Shown piece after piece: positions 1 through 8,426 of a stretch of DNA of 38,527 nt (the first letter of the stretch is position 1; every line of letters begins with the position of its first letter). Source of the stretch: Firmicutes bacterium UBA5227 (GTDB taxonomy: Bacteria > Bacillota > Clostridia > Tissierellales > Sedimentibacteraceae). The notes beneath the pieces are model-generated. The model saw only the letters and a program-made list of their open reading frames with translations, ran no database searches and had not been told where the DNA came from. The DNA lies in NCBI GenBank assembly GCA_002409285.1, contig DHUT01000043.1:1-38527 (forward strand), in the 5' to 3' direction. The position numbers and the translations under genes are program-made.

Positions 1-76
1 TTGAATGAAACAAAATTATAGAAATGTTGCTTAATAGATATTAAGAATTGTAGTGTTCTTATAAGATGTTAATACC

Positions 77-96
77 TGGGAGGGTAAAGACTCCAG
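77..96 (+). other. Small hairpin in the leader of the HD-GYP gene
   Basis: CTGGGAG at about 76-82 can pair with CTCCAG at 91-96 with one bulged G, just before the Shine-Dalgarno sequence at 99-104. It may affect translation or be chance. It does not match a riboswitch I recognise. Confidence 0.25.
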
Positions 97-112
97 CGAG
101 GAGAAATTATAT

Positions 113-940
113 ATGGATAAAAAATGTCTTAATTTATATGTTGTAGAATACAAGTCAGCAAGAAAATTAGATTTTACTAACGAATTACAAAATTTATTTA
201 AAGTGACAGTCATTTCATATGATAATGGGATTAAAAACAGAAGCTTTCAAGCCGGAATAAGAAAATTAACGAGACCAATTTTATACAAGGGTATAATTGT
301 ACCTGAAAAGCATAATTCATATTATAATATGTCAACTAAGCAAGATGAGTATATGTTTTTAAAATGCATCTCAAGACATCCTATGCGAACAAAATTTATG
401 CTAAAAGCATTAGTTGATGAAGCATTAAAACGAAATATGTATTCTGAAGTTCTTTCACCTGAAAATAATGAGATTATCTCAAATGCGGCATTGTTCCATG
501 ACCTTGGAAAAATTAAAATACCTCCCCACATTCTTTCTAAGCCTGGCAAACTGACCCAGGATGAATATGAAATTATTAAAACACATACAACAATAGGGGA
601 AAATATGATATTATCCTTCAAAAATATTTTTGGGTACAATGATAAACAAATTCAGTTTATTTCTGAAATTATTTACTCTCACCATGAGCGATGGGACGGC
701 TCCGGTTATCCCCAAGGCATAAAAGGAGAAAAGATTCCCGTATCAGCACGGTTGATGGCGGTTGCGGATGTTTATGATGCCATGACGAGCAAACGTATAT
801 ATAAAGAAGCATATAGCCATAAAGATACAGTCAAAATGATTTCAAAAAGCTCCGGAACACATTTTGACCCACAAGCAGTAGAGCTTTTTCTGGCATTACA
901 AGATGTTTTTAACGATATTGCTTTATCTTACGGAGATTGA
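113..940 (+). CDS. HD-GYP domain cyclic-di-GMP phosphodiesterase
   Basis: Predicted cytoplasmic c-di-GMP phosphodiesterase of 275 residues. The first ~85 residues are not recognised and do not look like a complete receiver or PAS domain. The HD-GYP domain follows. Visible metal and substrate residues are H89 in an HxxR context, HD at 129-130 (FHDLGKI), H158 (KTHTTIG), HH at 190-191 in HHERWDGSGYP, and D219/D222 in VADVYDA, so the active site looks intact. The late motif GTHFDPQAVELF is also present. The start is ATG 113 with GAGGAG at 99-104. Known family members hydrolyse c-di-GMP to pGpG or GMP, which lowers adhesion and pilus output. It stands alone, but a c-di-GMP-I riboswitch lies about 34 kb downstream. 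Family assignment is firm; the in vivo role and the sensory input of the N-terminal part are unknown. Confidence 0.9.
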   Translation: MDKKCLNLYVVEYKSARKLDFTNELQNLFKVTVISYDNGIKNRSFQAGIRKLTRPILYKGIIVPEKHNSYYNMSTKQDEYMFLKCISRHPMRTKFMLKALVDEALKRNMYSEVLSPENNEIISNAALFHDLGKIKIPPHILSKPGKLTQDEYEIIKTHTTIGENMILSFKNIFGYNDKQIQFISEIIYSHHERWDGSGYPQGIKGEKIPVSARLMAVADVYDAMTSKRIYKEAYSHKDTVKMISKSSGTHFDPQAVELFLALQDVFNDIALSYGD

Positions 941-1052
941 TACCATAAATGATTTGAAGAAACTTTCAGGGAACCATTAAATTATTTTTTTCATTTGAAA
1001 ATAATAGCTGCCTAATATATAATGGTGTATGATCACTATTAAGGAGGTTTAT

Positions 1053-1472
1053 ATGAATAAAACTAATATAAATGCCAGTCTTAAAGGTAATATGGCTTTT
1101 GAAATGCAAATAAACGGACATACTGTAATAACAGATGCTCCCGTGGAAAGTGGGGGCAATGGATACGGTCCCAGTCCAAAGGCATTATTGCTGGCAGGAC
1201 TGATTGGATGTTCCGGGATAGATGTAATGACCATTACTAAGAAAATGCGATTGGATATTGAAGATGTCAATGTAGAAGTTGAGGCAGAAACAAGAGATGA
1301 GGATCCGAAAATTTATAATTATATTAAATTAATATATAAGTTTAAGGGCAAAGACCTTCCATACAGCAAATTAGAAAGGGCAGTGAATCTTTCTATGGAT
1401 AAATACTGTGGTGTTGCCGCAATGCTGAATAAGGCTGTACCGATAACCCATGAAATACAGATAATGGAATAA
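1053..1472 (+). CDS. OsmC/Ohr family protein
   Basis: OsmC-like protein of 139 residues, about the usual family length. Members are small cytoplasmic proteins, and those with two reactive cysteines reduce organic hydroperoxides. Both cysteines are visible, one in GLIGCSGID and one in DKYCGVAAML. The preceding GGNGYGPSPKALLLAGL is the typical stretch leading into the helix that carries the first cysteine. An upstream in-frame start at 1029 exists, but AAGGAGG at 1041-1047 sits just before ATG 1053, which is therefore chosen. It is a single-gene unit closed by a hairpin terminator. It belongs to the broad OsmC group rather than clearly to Ohr, so the substrate is open. Confidence 0.88.
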   Translation: MNKTNINASLKGNMAFEMQINGHTVITDAPVESGGNGYGPSPKALLLAGLIGCSGIDVMTITKKMRLDIEDVNVEVEAETRDEDPKIYNYIKLIYKFKGKDLPYSKLERAVNLSMDKYCGVAAMLNKAVPITHEIQIME

Positions 1473-1488
1473 CGCAACAATATACGAG

Positions 1489-1514
1489 GCACTGTATTAA
1501 ATATAGTGCTTTTT
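1489..1514 (+). terminator. Intrinsic terminator after the OsmC-like gene
   Basis: GCACTGTA (1489-1496) pairs with TATAGTGC (1502-1509), an 8-bp stem with one G-T pair and a TTAAA loop, followed by five T residues. It lies 16 bases after the stop codon. Confidence 0.75.
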
Positions 1515-1516
1515 CG

Positions 1517-1545
1517 TTGATAATATTTGTATGTTAGATTATAAT
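1517..1545 (+). promoter_or_regulatory. Sigma-A-type promoter for prmA-rsmE-hemW
   Basis: TTGATA (1517-1522), a 17-base spacer and TATAAT (1540-1545). It starts directly after the preceding terminator and lies 34 bases before prmA. Confidence 0.75.
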
Positions 1546-1579
1546 TAATAATGCTGAAAAATATTTAATTGGAGGAAAA

Positions 1580-2557
1580 ATGAACTGGATAGAAGTTTCC
1601 ATATATACAACAACAGACGGAATAGAAATAATAAACGGAGCATTGTTGAAGATAGGTATTAACGATGCTGTAATAGAGGATGCAAGTGTATTTGAGGATT
1701 TTTTACACAATGATACGTTAAATTGGGATTATTATGATGAAGAACTTGCAAAACTGAAGGACTGTGAAAGCTGTATCAAGGTTTATCTTGCTGACAACAG
1801 TCAGGGAAGGGAAAAACTGAAGGAAGTACATAAATTTATAGATAACTTAAAAAATGAAAAAAGTGATATTGACCTGGGAAGACTTGAACTAAAAACAAAG
1901 GTATTAAATGATGAGGACTGGGCAAATAATTGGAAGCAGTATTTTAAACCATTTATTGTAGCTGACAAAATAATTATAAAGCCGTCATGGGAGAAACTTA
2001 CAGAACCTGCGGAAGATAAGACAGTTCTTGAAATAGACCCCGGCATGAGCTTTGGAACAGGGCAGCATCATACAACACGTCTTTGTATCGAGCAAATAAT
2101 TAAATATATGAAATCAGGCATGGAAGTGCTGGATATGGGCTGCGGAAGCGGTATACTTTCAATAGCCTCCGTTTTACTTGGAGCAAATAAAGTAACCGGT
2201 GTTGATATAGACGAAAATGCAGCTCGAATTGCAATGGAAAACGCAGCATTAAATAATATTTACGAAGACAGATTTACTGTTTACTGTGGTGATGTTACAG
2301 AAAATAAAGAACTTCAGGACGCAGTAGGGTATAATAAATATGATATGATTGCGGTAAATATAATTGCTCAAATAATAATGGGAATGAGCTTTACATTTCC
2401 TAAGTTTCTGAAAAAGGGCGGTCTTGTCATTGCTTCCGGCATAATAAAAAAATATGTTGATGATGTGGTTGATAATTTTGAAGCTCTTGGATTTGAAATT
2501 TTAGAGATAAATAACAGCGAAGAATGGGTCAGTATAACTGCCAGGTATAATAGATAG
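1580..2557 (+). CDS. prmA: Ribosomal protein L11 methyltransferase
   Basis: SAM-dependent methyltransferase that trimethylates ribosomal protein L11 in the cytoplasm. It has 325 residues, normal for Gram-positive PrmA. The N-terminal ~100 residues form the L11-recognition part. The hallmark FGTGQHHTT is at 158-166, SAM motif I VLDMGCGSG at 183-191, the acidic VDID at 208-211, and a later NIIAQII stretch stands where the family has its substrate-proximal motif. ATG 1580 follows GGAGG (1571-1575). It begins an apparent operon: the gap to rsmE is 39 bases and from rsmE to hemW 59 bases, with no terminator seen. In many Firmicutes prmA and rsmE lie beside the dnaK operon, as here. Confidence 0.96.
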   Translation: MNWIEVSIYTTTDGIEIINGALLKIGINDAVIEDASVFEDFLHNDTLNWDYYDEELAKLKDCESCIKVYLADNSQGREKLKEVHKFIDNLKNEKSDIDLGRLELKTKVLNDEDWANNWKQYFKPFIVADKIIIKPSWEKLTEPAEDKTVLEIDPGMSFGTGQHHTTRLCIEQIIKYMKSGMEVLDMGCGSGILSIASVLLGANKVTGVDIDENAARIAMENAALNNIYEDRFTVYCGDVTENKELQDAVGYNKYDMIAVNIIAQIIMGMSFTFPKFLKKGGLVIASGIIKKYVDDVVDNFEALGFEILEINNSEEWVSITARYNR

Positions 2558-2596
2558 TTCATAAGAGCAGCGAATTAAAAGCTGTCAGGAGGAAAT

Positions 2597-3334
2597 ATGT
2601 TCAGATATTTTTGTGCAGACGATAGCATAATGGGTAATAAGGTAAAGGTAGCCGGCGGTGATGCAAGGCATTTAAAAACAATACTTCGTGCAGAAGAAGG
2701 ACAATTTATTTCTGTTGTCACTGAAAGCAGTGAATTTAATGCAGAAATAACAGAAATCGGCAAAGATGAAATTACATGTACAATTGTAGAGGAAATAGAA
2801 AGAAACAGCGAAACAAAAATAAATGTGACTTTGTGCCAGGGGGTTCCAAAGCAGACAAAGATGGAAACAATAATACAGCAAAATGTTGAGCTGGGAGTAA
2901 AAAGGTTCATACCGCTAATTACCGAGAGAACAGTGGTAAAATTGAACGACAAGGACAGGGAGCAGAAGAAGCTTGAAAGATGGCGCAAAATATCAAAGGA
3001 GTCATCTAAGCAAAGCAAACGGAATATCATCCCCGAAGTTGAAGATATAATAACTGTAAAGGAGCTAATAGATCGGATTAAAAACGAGGATGCAGAAATA
3101 ATAGTTCCCTATGAACTTGAAGATATGCGAAGGTTAAAAGATGTATTATCAGAGCCAAAGCAAAATTACTACATAATAATTGGCCCGGAGGGTGGATTTG
3201 ACATTAAGGAAGTCGAAATATTCAAAGAAGCAGGAGCACATATCGTAACATTGGGAAAGAGAATTCTGCGGACAGAAACCGCAGGAGTAGTTGCTGCATC
3301 TGTTATTATGTATGCCTGTAATGAAATGGAATAA
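2597..3334 (+). CDS. rsmE: 16S rRNA (uracil(1498)-N(3))-methyltransferase
   Basis: SPOUT-family methyltransferase that makes m3U at position 1498 of 16S rRNA. It has 245 residues, the usual length. The N-terminal PUA-like part (about 1-70) contains the typical HLKTILRAEEG. The trefoil-knot SAM-binding motifs are GPEGGF at 196-201 and LGKRILRTETAG at 219-230. ATG 2597 follows AGGAGG (2587-2592). It is the second gene of the prmA-rsmE-hemW run. No oddities were seen. Confidence 0.96.
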   Translation: MFRYFCADDSIMGNKVKVAGGDARHLKTILRAEEGQFISVVTESSEFNAEITEIGKDEITCTIVEEIERNSETKINVTLCQGVPKQTKMETIIQQNVELGVKRFIPLITERTVVKLNDKDREQKKLERWRKISKESSKQSKRNIIPEVEDIITVKELIDRIKNEDAEIIVPYELEDMRRLKDVLSEPKQNYYIIIGPEGGFDIKEVEIFKEAGAHIVTLGKRILRTETAGVVAASVIMYACNEME

Positions 3335-3393
3335 TAAAATACAAAGATAATAACAGTCCGGTCTAATATATTTTTAAGGTGAGGGGAAGTACA

Positions 3394-4533
3394 ATGAAAA
3401 AAATAGGAATATATATTCATATACCATTTTGTATAAGAAAATGCAGCTACTGTGACTTTTATTCAATTACCTGGAATAATGTTTCAGAAGACAAATTTGC
3501 AGAAGCAGTATCGAATGAAATAAAAGGCTACAAGGATAGGGTGAAGAAAGATTACACAATTGATACCATTTTTTTTGGCGGTGGAACTCCCACGATAATT
3601 AAGCCGGAAAGTTTAGGTAAAATAATTAAAACTTTAAACGAAATAATTGAAATTGACAAGAACTGTGAAATAACCATGGAAGCAAATCCCAATACCTTGA
3701 CTGAGGATAAATTAAGGCAATATAAAGATATGGGTATTAACAGGTTAAGCATTGGAATTCAATCACTGAATGATGAAATCTTGAAAAAAATTGGAAGAGT
3801 TCACTGCAGCACGGAAGCTCTTGATGCTATAGATATGGCAGTGAATGCCGGATTTGAGAATATAAACGCAGATATTATGTTCAATATTCCGGGACAGACC
3901 ATATATGATATAGAAGATACCCTTTATAAAATAATTCATAAGGGAGTTAAACATATTTCCTTTTATTCATTAAAGCTTGAAGAAGGAACACTCATGTATG
4001 TAATGGAAAAACTAAATAAAATCACTATGCCTGATGAAGATTATGAGAGAGAAATGTATTATGCAGGCAGAAATGTAATGGAAAAAAGCAATCTGCATCA
4101 ATATGAAATTTCAAATTTTTCACATGAGGGGTTTGAATGCAGGCATAATCTGAAATACTGGAATCAGGAAGAATATATAGGATTTGGACCGTCAGCTCAT
4201 TCATTTCTTAATAATGTAAGGTACAGTAATTCATCTGATTTAAAGCTATATTGTGAAGAAAACAGTTCAATGAGCTGCCAAAGAACAATACAGGAGAAGT
4301 TAGGAAGGGATGACTTGATGTTCGAATACATTATGCTTCGCTTGAGGCTTAAAGAAGGTCTGAATATTAAAACTTTTAATGATAAATTTTCAGCGGATTT
4401 TTGTAAACTGTATTCAAAGCAAATTAATGACCTCCTTAAAAATTGTTTGATAGAGACTGAAGGTGACAATATAAGGCTGACTTTAAGGGGAATGGATATA
4501 TCAAATTATGTCATCAGAGAATTTATGAAATAA
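3394..4533 (+). CDS. hemW: Radical SAM heme chaperone HemW
   Basis: Radical SAM protein of 379 residues. The HemW family binds heme and a [4Fe-4S] cluster and is thought to insert heme into respiratory enzymes. It is often misannotated as the anaerobic coproporphyrinogen oxidase HemN. The cluster cysteines are C13, C17 and C20 (PFCIRKCSYCDF). The extra cysteine of true HemN directly after the third is absent, which supports HemW. FFGGGTPT and the later ISNFSHEGFECRHNLKYW are also typical. A GTG at 3379 is in frame, but GAGGGGA (3381-3387) places translation at ATG 3394. It is the last gene before the heat-shock promoter. Confidence 0.93.
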   Translation: MKKIGIYIHIPFCIRKCSYCDFYSITWNNVSEDKFAEAVSNEIKGYKDRVKKDYTIDTIFFGGGTPTIIKPESLGKIIKTLNEIIEIDKNCEITMEANPNTLTEDKLRQYKDMGINRLSIGIQSLNDEILKKIGRVHCSTEALDAIDMAVNAGFENINADIMFNIPGQTIYDIEDTLYKIIHKGVKHISFYSLKLEEGTLMYVMEKLNKITMPDEDYEREMYYAGRNVMEKSNLHQYEISNFSHEGFECRHNLKYWNQEEYIGFGPSAHSFLNNVRYSNSSDLKLYCEENSSMSCQRTIQEKLGRDDLMFEYIMLRLRLKEGLNIKTFNDKFSADFCKLYSKQINDLLKNCLIETEGDNIRLTLRGMDISNYVIREFMK

Positions 4534-4567
4534 TCCATAAGCTGGTAAGAATTTTTATTATTATCTA

Positions 4568-4596
4568 TTGACAAATTAATTGTAAAGTAGTAAATT
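4568..4596 (+). promoter_or_regulatory. Promoter of the hrcA operon
   Basis: TTGACA (4568-4573), a 17-base spacer and TAAATT (4591-4596). The CIRCE operator begins 12 bases downstream, so HrcA bound there would cover the start of transcription. Confidence 0.7.
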
Positions 4597-4608
4597 ATAC
4601 ATATGGAG

Positions 4609-4635
4609 TTAGCACTCAATCAAAGAGAGTGCTAA
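4609..4635 (+). promoter_or_regulatory. CIRCE operator, HrcA binding site
   Basis: TTAGCACTC (4609-4617), nine spacer bases, GAGTGCTAA (4627-4635): a perfect match to the CIRCE inverted repeat. It lies between the promoter and hrcA, so the operon should be repressed by HrcA and released on heat or unfolded-protein stress. Confidence 0.98.
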
Positions 4636-4651
4636 CAAAGAGGTGAATGAA

Positions 4652-5710
4652 ATGTCTTTGGATAAGAGAAAAGTTAAAATTTTAAAAGCAATTATCTCCA
4701 GTTATATAGATAATGCAGAAGCAGTCGGCTCAAGGACAATTTCAAAAAAATACGAGCTTGGAGTAAGTCCGGCCACAATCAGAAATGAAATGTCTGATTT
4801 GGAAGAAATGGGTTTCTTAATCCAGCCTCATGCTTCATCAGGCAGAATACCTACAGACAAAGCATATAGATATTATGTTGACGACTTGTGGGAAAAGATG
4901 CTGGGCACAAATAGTGCTAATATAGAACAATTAATAACCATCATAGAAGAAAAGGCGGATGAGATTGATTCAATATTTAAAAATTCAGTAAGAATTTTGT
5001 CTCAATTTACTAAGTATACGTCATTTATAGTGTCGCCTCAGCTTAAACAGTCTTCAATTAAAAGGATTCAGCTTGTGCCTGTTACTGATAGGACGGTACT
5101 TTTGATATTGGTATTACAAAGCAATATAGTAAAGCAGGTAACACTTAGATTAAACAGCCCAATACCTTCGGACCAAATGGAAAAGATATCTGCATCTCTT
5201 TCAGAAAAGTTGTATGGGCACAAATTAGAAGATATTGGATTAATTAAGGAAAGTTTAATAAAGGAGCTTTACCATTTAAGAGAAAGCGGAAATGAATCAT
5301 TGTTGGGTTTGTTGCCTTTCCTGATAGATCAGATAGGTAAATTAGAAGATTACAATGTATATTCGGATGGAGTGACAAATATTCTGGATTTACCGGAATA
5401 TAATGATGTTGTTAAGGCAAGAGAATTTATTTCTTTTATTGAAGACAAGGACAGTGTAGTAAAATTATTCCAAATTACTGACGGGAATGACCTGGCTATA
5501 AGCATAGGCAGTGAAAATGAGTATGAACAGCTTAGAGACTGCAGCCTGATAACGGCTACTTACAAGCTGAATGGCAAGCTCATTGGTAAAATAGGAGTAA
5601 TCGGACCAACGAGAATGGATTATAAGAGGGTTATATCAACAGTCAAGTCTATGTCTGATGCAATGAATGAAATAATAAATCAAAGCTTTGATGAGGATAA
5701 TAAGGAGTGA
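4652..5710 (+). CDS. hrcA: Heat-inducible transcription repressor HrcA
   Basis: Repressor of class I heat-shock genes that binds CIRCE and is kept active by GroEL/GroES in studied species. It has 352 residues, the normal length. The N-terminal winged helix (about 1-75) contains the characteristic SRTISKKY, ASSGRIPTDKAYRYYVD and SPATIRNEMSDLEEMGFL. The C-terminal half ends in GKIGVIGPTRMDY, the conserved HrcA signature. A GTG at 4643 is in frame, but that GTG lies inside the GAGGTG ribosome binding site, so ATG 4652 is chosen. It leads the operon hrcA-grpE-dnaK-dnaJ and is autoregulated through the perfect CIRCE just upstream. Confidence 0.97.
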   Translation: MSLDKRKVKILKAIISSYIDNAEAVGSRTISKKYELGVSPATIRNEMSDLEEMGFLIQPHASSGRIPTDKAYRYYVDDLWEKMLGTNSANIEQLITIIEEKADEIDSIFKNSVRILSQFTKYTSFIVSPQLKQSSIKRIQLVPVTDRTVLLILVLQSNIVKQVTLRLNSPIPSDQMEKISASLSEKLYGHKLEDIGLIKESLIKELYHLRESGNESLLGLLPFLIDQIGKLEDYNVYSDGVTNILDLPEYNDVVKAREFISFIEDKDSVVKLFQITDGNDLAISIGSENEYEQLRDCSLITATYKLNGKLIGKIGVIGPTRMDYKRVISTVKSMSDAMNEIINQSFDEDNKE

Positions 5711-5714
5711 AGAA

Positions 5715-6317
5715 ATGACCAGGGATAAAAAGCACGATGATGAAAATTTGAAAAAAGAAAATGAATTGAGTGAAGAAAGAGATGGAAAGAAAACTACAAA
5801 TGAGGCTGCTTTTGATACTGACAGCGCAGAACAAATAAATGAAGATGGGGCATTAAATGAAGAGCAGGAAGAATGTGAAGAAGATGCAACCACAGAAATA
5901 AAAAATCTCAACGACAGACTGTTGAGATTGCAGGCTGACTTCTTAAATTACAAGTCCAGGACTGAAAAAGAAAAAGGAACTACCTACAGCAATGCAATTT
6001 CCGATTTAATATTGGAGCTGCTGCCTGTTATAGACAATCTGGAGAGAGCATTGGCAGCAGAAGATTCCGAAGGGAACTCTTTAAAAGAAGGTGTCCAAAT
6101 GGTTTATAATCAGATGATGGGAATACTCGAAAAAAAAGGAATGAAAGAAGTTGAAGCACTGCATAAACCATTTGACCATAATGTGCACTATGGCGTGGGA
6201 TTTGAAGCAAACGACGAATACGAAGATGGAATTGTAATTGACGTAATGCAAAAAGGTTATATTGTCAATGACAGATGCATCAGACCTGCAATGGTAAGAA
6301 TAGCTAAAAACGACTGA
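5715..6317 (+). CDS. grpE: Nucleotide exchange factor GrpE
   Basis: Cochaperone that releases ADP from DnaK. It has 200 residues. The first ~65 residues are highly charged and probably disordered. A coiled-coil region follows, with RLLRLQADFLNYKSRTEKEK typical of GrpE. The compact C-terminal beta domain includes FDHNVHYGV and GYIVNDRCIRPAMVRIAK. An in-frame ATG at 5688 lies inside hrcA, but AAGGAG (5702-5707) points to ATG 5715, four bases after the hrcA stop. It is cotranscribed with hrcA. Confidence 0.97.
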   Translation: MTRDKKHDDENLKKENELSEERDGKKTTNEAAFDTDSAEQINEDGALNEEQEECEEDATTEIKNLNDRLLRLQADFLNYKSRTEKEKGTTYSNAISDLILELLPVIDNLERALAAEDSEGNSLKEGVQMVYNQMMGILEKKGMKEVEALHKPFDHNVHYGVGFEANDEYEDGIVIDVMQKGYIVNDRCIRPAMVRIAKND

Positions 6318-6395
6318 TAAACAATTTAAAAAATAAAAATTAAAAATTAAAAATTAAATGAGCATATTCAATAATAATGGAGGAAAAGTAAAAGA

Positions 6396-8249
6396 ATGAG
6401 TAAAGTTATAGGAATTGACTTAGGAACAACAAACTCTTGTGTTGCTGTTATGGAAGGCGGCGAAGCCGTTGTTATAGCAAATGTGGAGGGTAAAAGAACA
6501 ACCCCTTCAATAGTTGCGTTTACAAAAGATGGTGAAAGGTTAGTGGGTGAAACAGCTAAAAGACAGGCGGTTACAAATCCAGACAGAACAATTTCATCAA
6601 TAAAGAGAGAAATGGGCTCTGACCACAAAGTAAATATTGGAGGGAAATCTTATACACCACAAGAAATATCAGCATTTATACTGCAAAAATTAAAAGCTGA
6701 TGCGGAAAGCTATCTTGGCGAAACAGTTACTGAAGCAGTAATTACAGTTCCTGCATATTTCTCAGACAGCCAGAGACAGGCAACGAAGGATGCCGGAAGA
6801 ATAGCAGGTCTGGAAGTAAAAAGAATTATAAATGAACCAACGGCGGCAGCACTGGCATATGGTGTTGATAAAGAAGAGCATACACAGACCATCATGGTTT
6901 ATGACCTTGGAGGAGGAACCTTTGACGTTTCAATCCTCGAAATAGGTGATGGTGTATTTGAAGTTAAAGCAACAGCAGGAAACAACAAGCTGGGCGGAGA
7001 TGATTTCGACCAGGTTATAATAGATTACTTAGCAGATCAGTTTAAGAAAGAAAATGGAATTGATTTGAAAAAAGATAAAATGGCACTTCAAAGATTGAAG
7101 GAAGCTGCTGAAACAGCAAAAAAGGAACTGTCAAGCGCTATGACTTCAAACATCAATCTGCCGTTTATTACAGCTACTCAAGAAGGTCCAAAACACTTGA
7201 ACATGGATCTGACAAGAGCAAAATTTAATGAACTTACAGCATTTTTAGTTGAGAAAACAGTTGAACCTGTTAAAAAAGCAATGTCAGATGCTAAACTGAC
7301 ATCTAATGATATTGACAGAGTATTGCTGGTAGGAGGTTCTACGAGAATACCTGCTGTTCAGGATGCGGTAAAAAGACTGACAGGAAAAGATCCTCATAAG
7401 GGAATTAACCCGGATGAATGTGTTGCCTTAGGTGCAGCTATTCAAGGCGGTGTTCTGACAGGAGAATTTGGAACTGACATATTGCTGGTTGATGTTACTC
7501 CGTTGTCATTAGGTATTGAAACATTAGGCGGAGTATTCACTAAACTGATAGAGAGAAACACAAGAATACCTACCAAGAAGAGTCAAGTGTTCTCCACAGC
7601 AGCAGATAACCAGCCGGCCGTTGATATCCATGTGCTTCAGGGTGAAAGACAAATGTCTGCGGACAATATTACATTGGGAAGATTCCAATTATCAGGAATA
7701 GTGCCTGCACCAAGAGGAATTCCGCAAATCGAAGTAACATTCGATATTGATGCCAACGGTATAGTTAATGTAAGTGCCAAGGATTTAGGAACAGGAAAAG
7801 AGCAGAAAATTACTATCACTTCATCAACAAAAATGTCAGATGATGAAATTGAAAAAAAGGTAAAAGAAGCTGAACAATATTCTGAACAGGACAAGAAGAA
7901 AAAAGAAGACATCGAAGTTAAAAACAATGCAGATACATTGCTGTATCAAACAGAAAAGACATTGAGCGACCTGGAAGGAAAAATTTCTCCTGAAGAAAAG
8001 TCAGCGGCTCAATCAGCTGCAGACGAGCTGAAAAAAGCAATTGAAAGCAATGATACAAATCAAATGAAGGAAAAAACCGAAAAACTTACAAAGGTATTCA
8101 ATGATTTAGCTCAAAAGCTTTACGCTCAGACCGGAGCTCAGGGAGAACCACAGGCTGACCCAAATTTTGATCAGGGTTCAGCAAAGAATGATGATAATGT
8201 GGTGGATGCAGATTTTGAAGAAATCCATGATGACGATAACGATAAGTAG
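6396..8249 (+). CDS. dnaK: Molecular chaperone DnaK (Hsp70)
   Basis: Hsp70 chaperone of 617 residues, the Gram-positive length. The actin-like ATPase domain opens with GIDLGTTNSCVAVMEGG and includes the phosphate loop VYDLGGGTFDVS. The interdomain linker region contains DVTPLSLGIET. The substrate domain follows, with the usual RNTRIPTKKSQVFSTA and GERQMSADN. The C-terminal tail is acidic and ends DDDNDK rather than the EEVK-like end of many homologues. ATG 6396 follows GGAGG. The 78-base gap after grpE holds short AT-rich tandem units (ATTAAAA-type) and no terminator. It works with DnaJ and GrpE in protein folding. Confidence 0.98.
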   Translation: MSKVIGIDLGTTNSCVAVMEGGEAVVIANVEGKRTTPSIVAFTKDGERLVGETAKRQAVTNPDRTISSIKREMGSDHKVNIGGKSYTPQEISAFILQKLKADAESYLGETVTEAVITVPAYFSDSQRQATKDAGRIAGLEVKRIINEPTAAALAYGVDKEEHTQTIMVYDLGGGTFDVSILEIGDGVFEVKATAGNNKLGGDDFDQVIIDYLADQFKKENGIDLKKDKMALQRLKEAAETAKKELSSAMTSNINLPFITATQEGPKHLNMDLTRAKFNELTAFLVEKTVEPVKKAMSDAKLTSNDIDRVLLVGGSTRIPAVQDAVKRLTGKDPHKGINPDECVALGAAIQGGVLTGEFGTDILLVDVTPLSLGIETLGGVFTKLIERNTRIPTKKSQVFSTAADNQPAVDIHVLQGERQMSADNITLGRFQLSGIVPAPRGIPQIEVTFDIDANGIVNVSAKDLGTGKEQKITITSSTKMSDDEIEKKVKEAEQYSEQDKKKKEDIEVKNNADTLLYQTEKTLSDLEGKISPEEKSAAQSAADELKKAIESNDTNQMKEKTEKLTKVFNDLAQKLYAQTGAQGEPQADPNFDQGSAKNDDNVVDADFEEIHDDDNDK

Positions 8250-8311
8250 GAATAAAGGTTAAAATCTTCTTGTAAAACAATAAATTTTTATATATAATTA
8301 ATTAGTTATTG

Positions 8312-8342
8312 CCAAGCTAAATCCTGGTAGGGTTTAGCTTGG
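8312..8342 (+). other. Stable hairpin in the dnaK-dnaJ spacer
   Basis: CCAAGCTAAATCC (8312-8324) pairs with GGGTTTAGCTTGG (8330-8342), a 13-bp stem with one wobble and a TGGTA loop. There is no T run after it, so it is a poor intrinsic terminator. It may be a processing or 3'-end protection structure that sets the dnaK:dnaJ ratio. Confidence 0.7.
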
Positions 8343-8352
8343 TTAATGAAGA

Positions 8353-8402
8353 GAACAAATAAATTTATGTGAGCGTTATCGAACAGATAAATTTGTGTAA
8401 CG
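8353..8402 (+). repeat. Imperfect direct repeat before dnaJ
   Basis: GAACAAATAAATTTATGTGAGC (8353-8374) recurs as GAACAGATAAATTTGTGTAACG (8381-8402), a period of 28 bases. It lies between the hairpin and the dnaJ ribosome binding site. Its function is unknown. Confidence 0.7.
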
Positions 8403-8426
8403 AGACTGTAACAAGGTGGTGAGAGA

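Noticed and set aside
77..104. Possible riboswitch in the HD-GYP leader
   Set aside because: The only structure is a short bulged hairpin; the GEMM-I or GEMM-II core seen at 34561 is absent.
981..1005. Terminator after the HD-GYP gene
   Set aside because: ATTATTTT/AAAATAAT can pair, but the stem has no GC and no T run follows, so it cannot be supported.
2575..3030. Minus-strand open frame of 151 codons
   Set aside because: It lies wholly over rsmE, has no ribosome binding site and reads as Phe/Ser/Leu-rich antisense of an AT-rich gene.
6330..6358. AT-rich tandem units before dnaK as a repeat array or CRISPR
   Set aside because: The units are 7-8 bases of low-complexity ATTAAAA type with no spacers.
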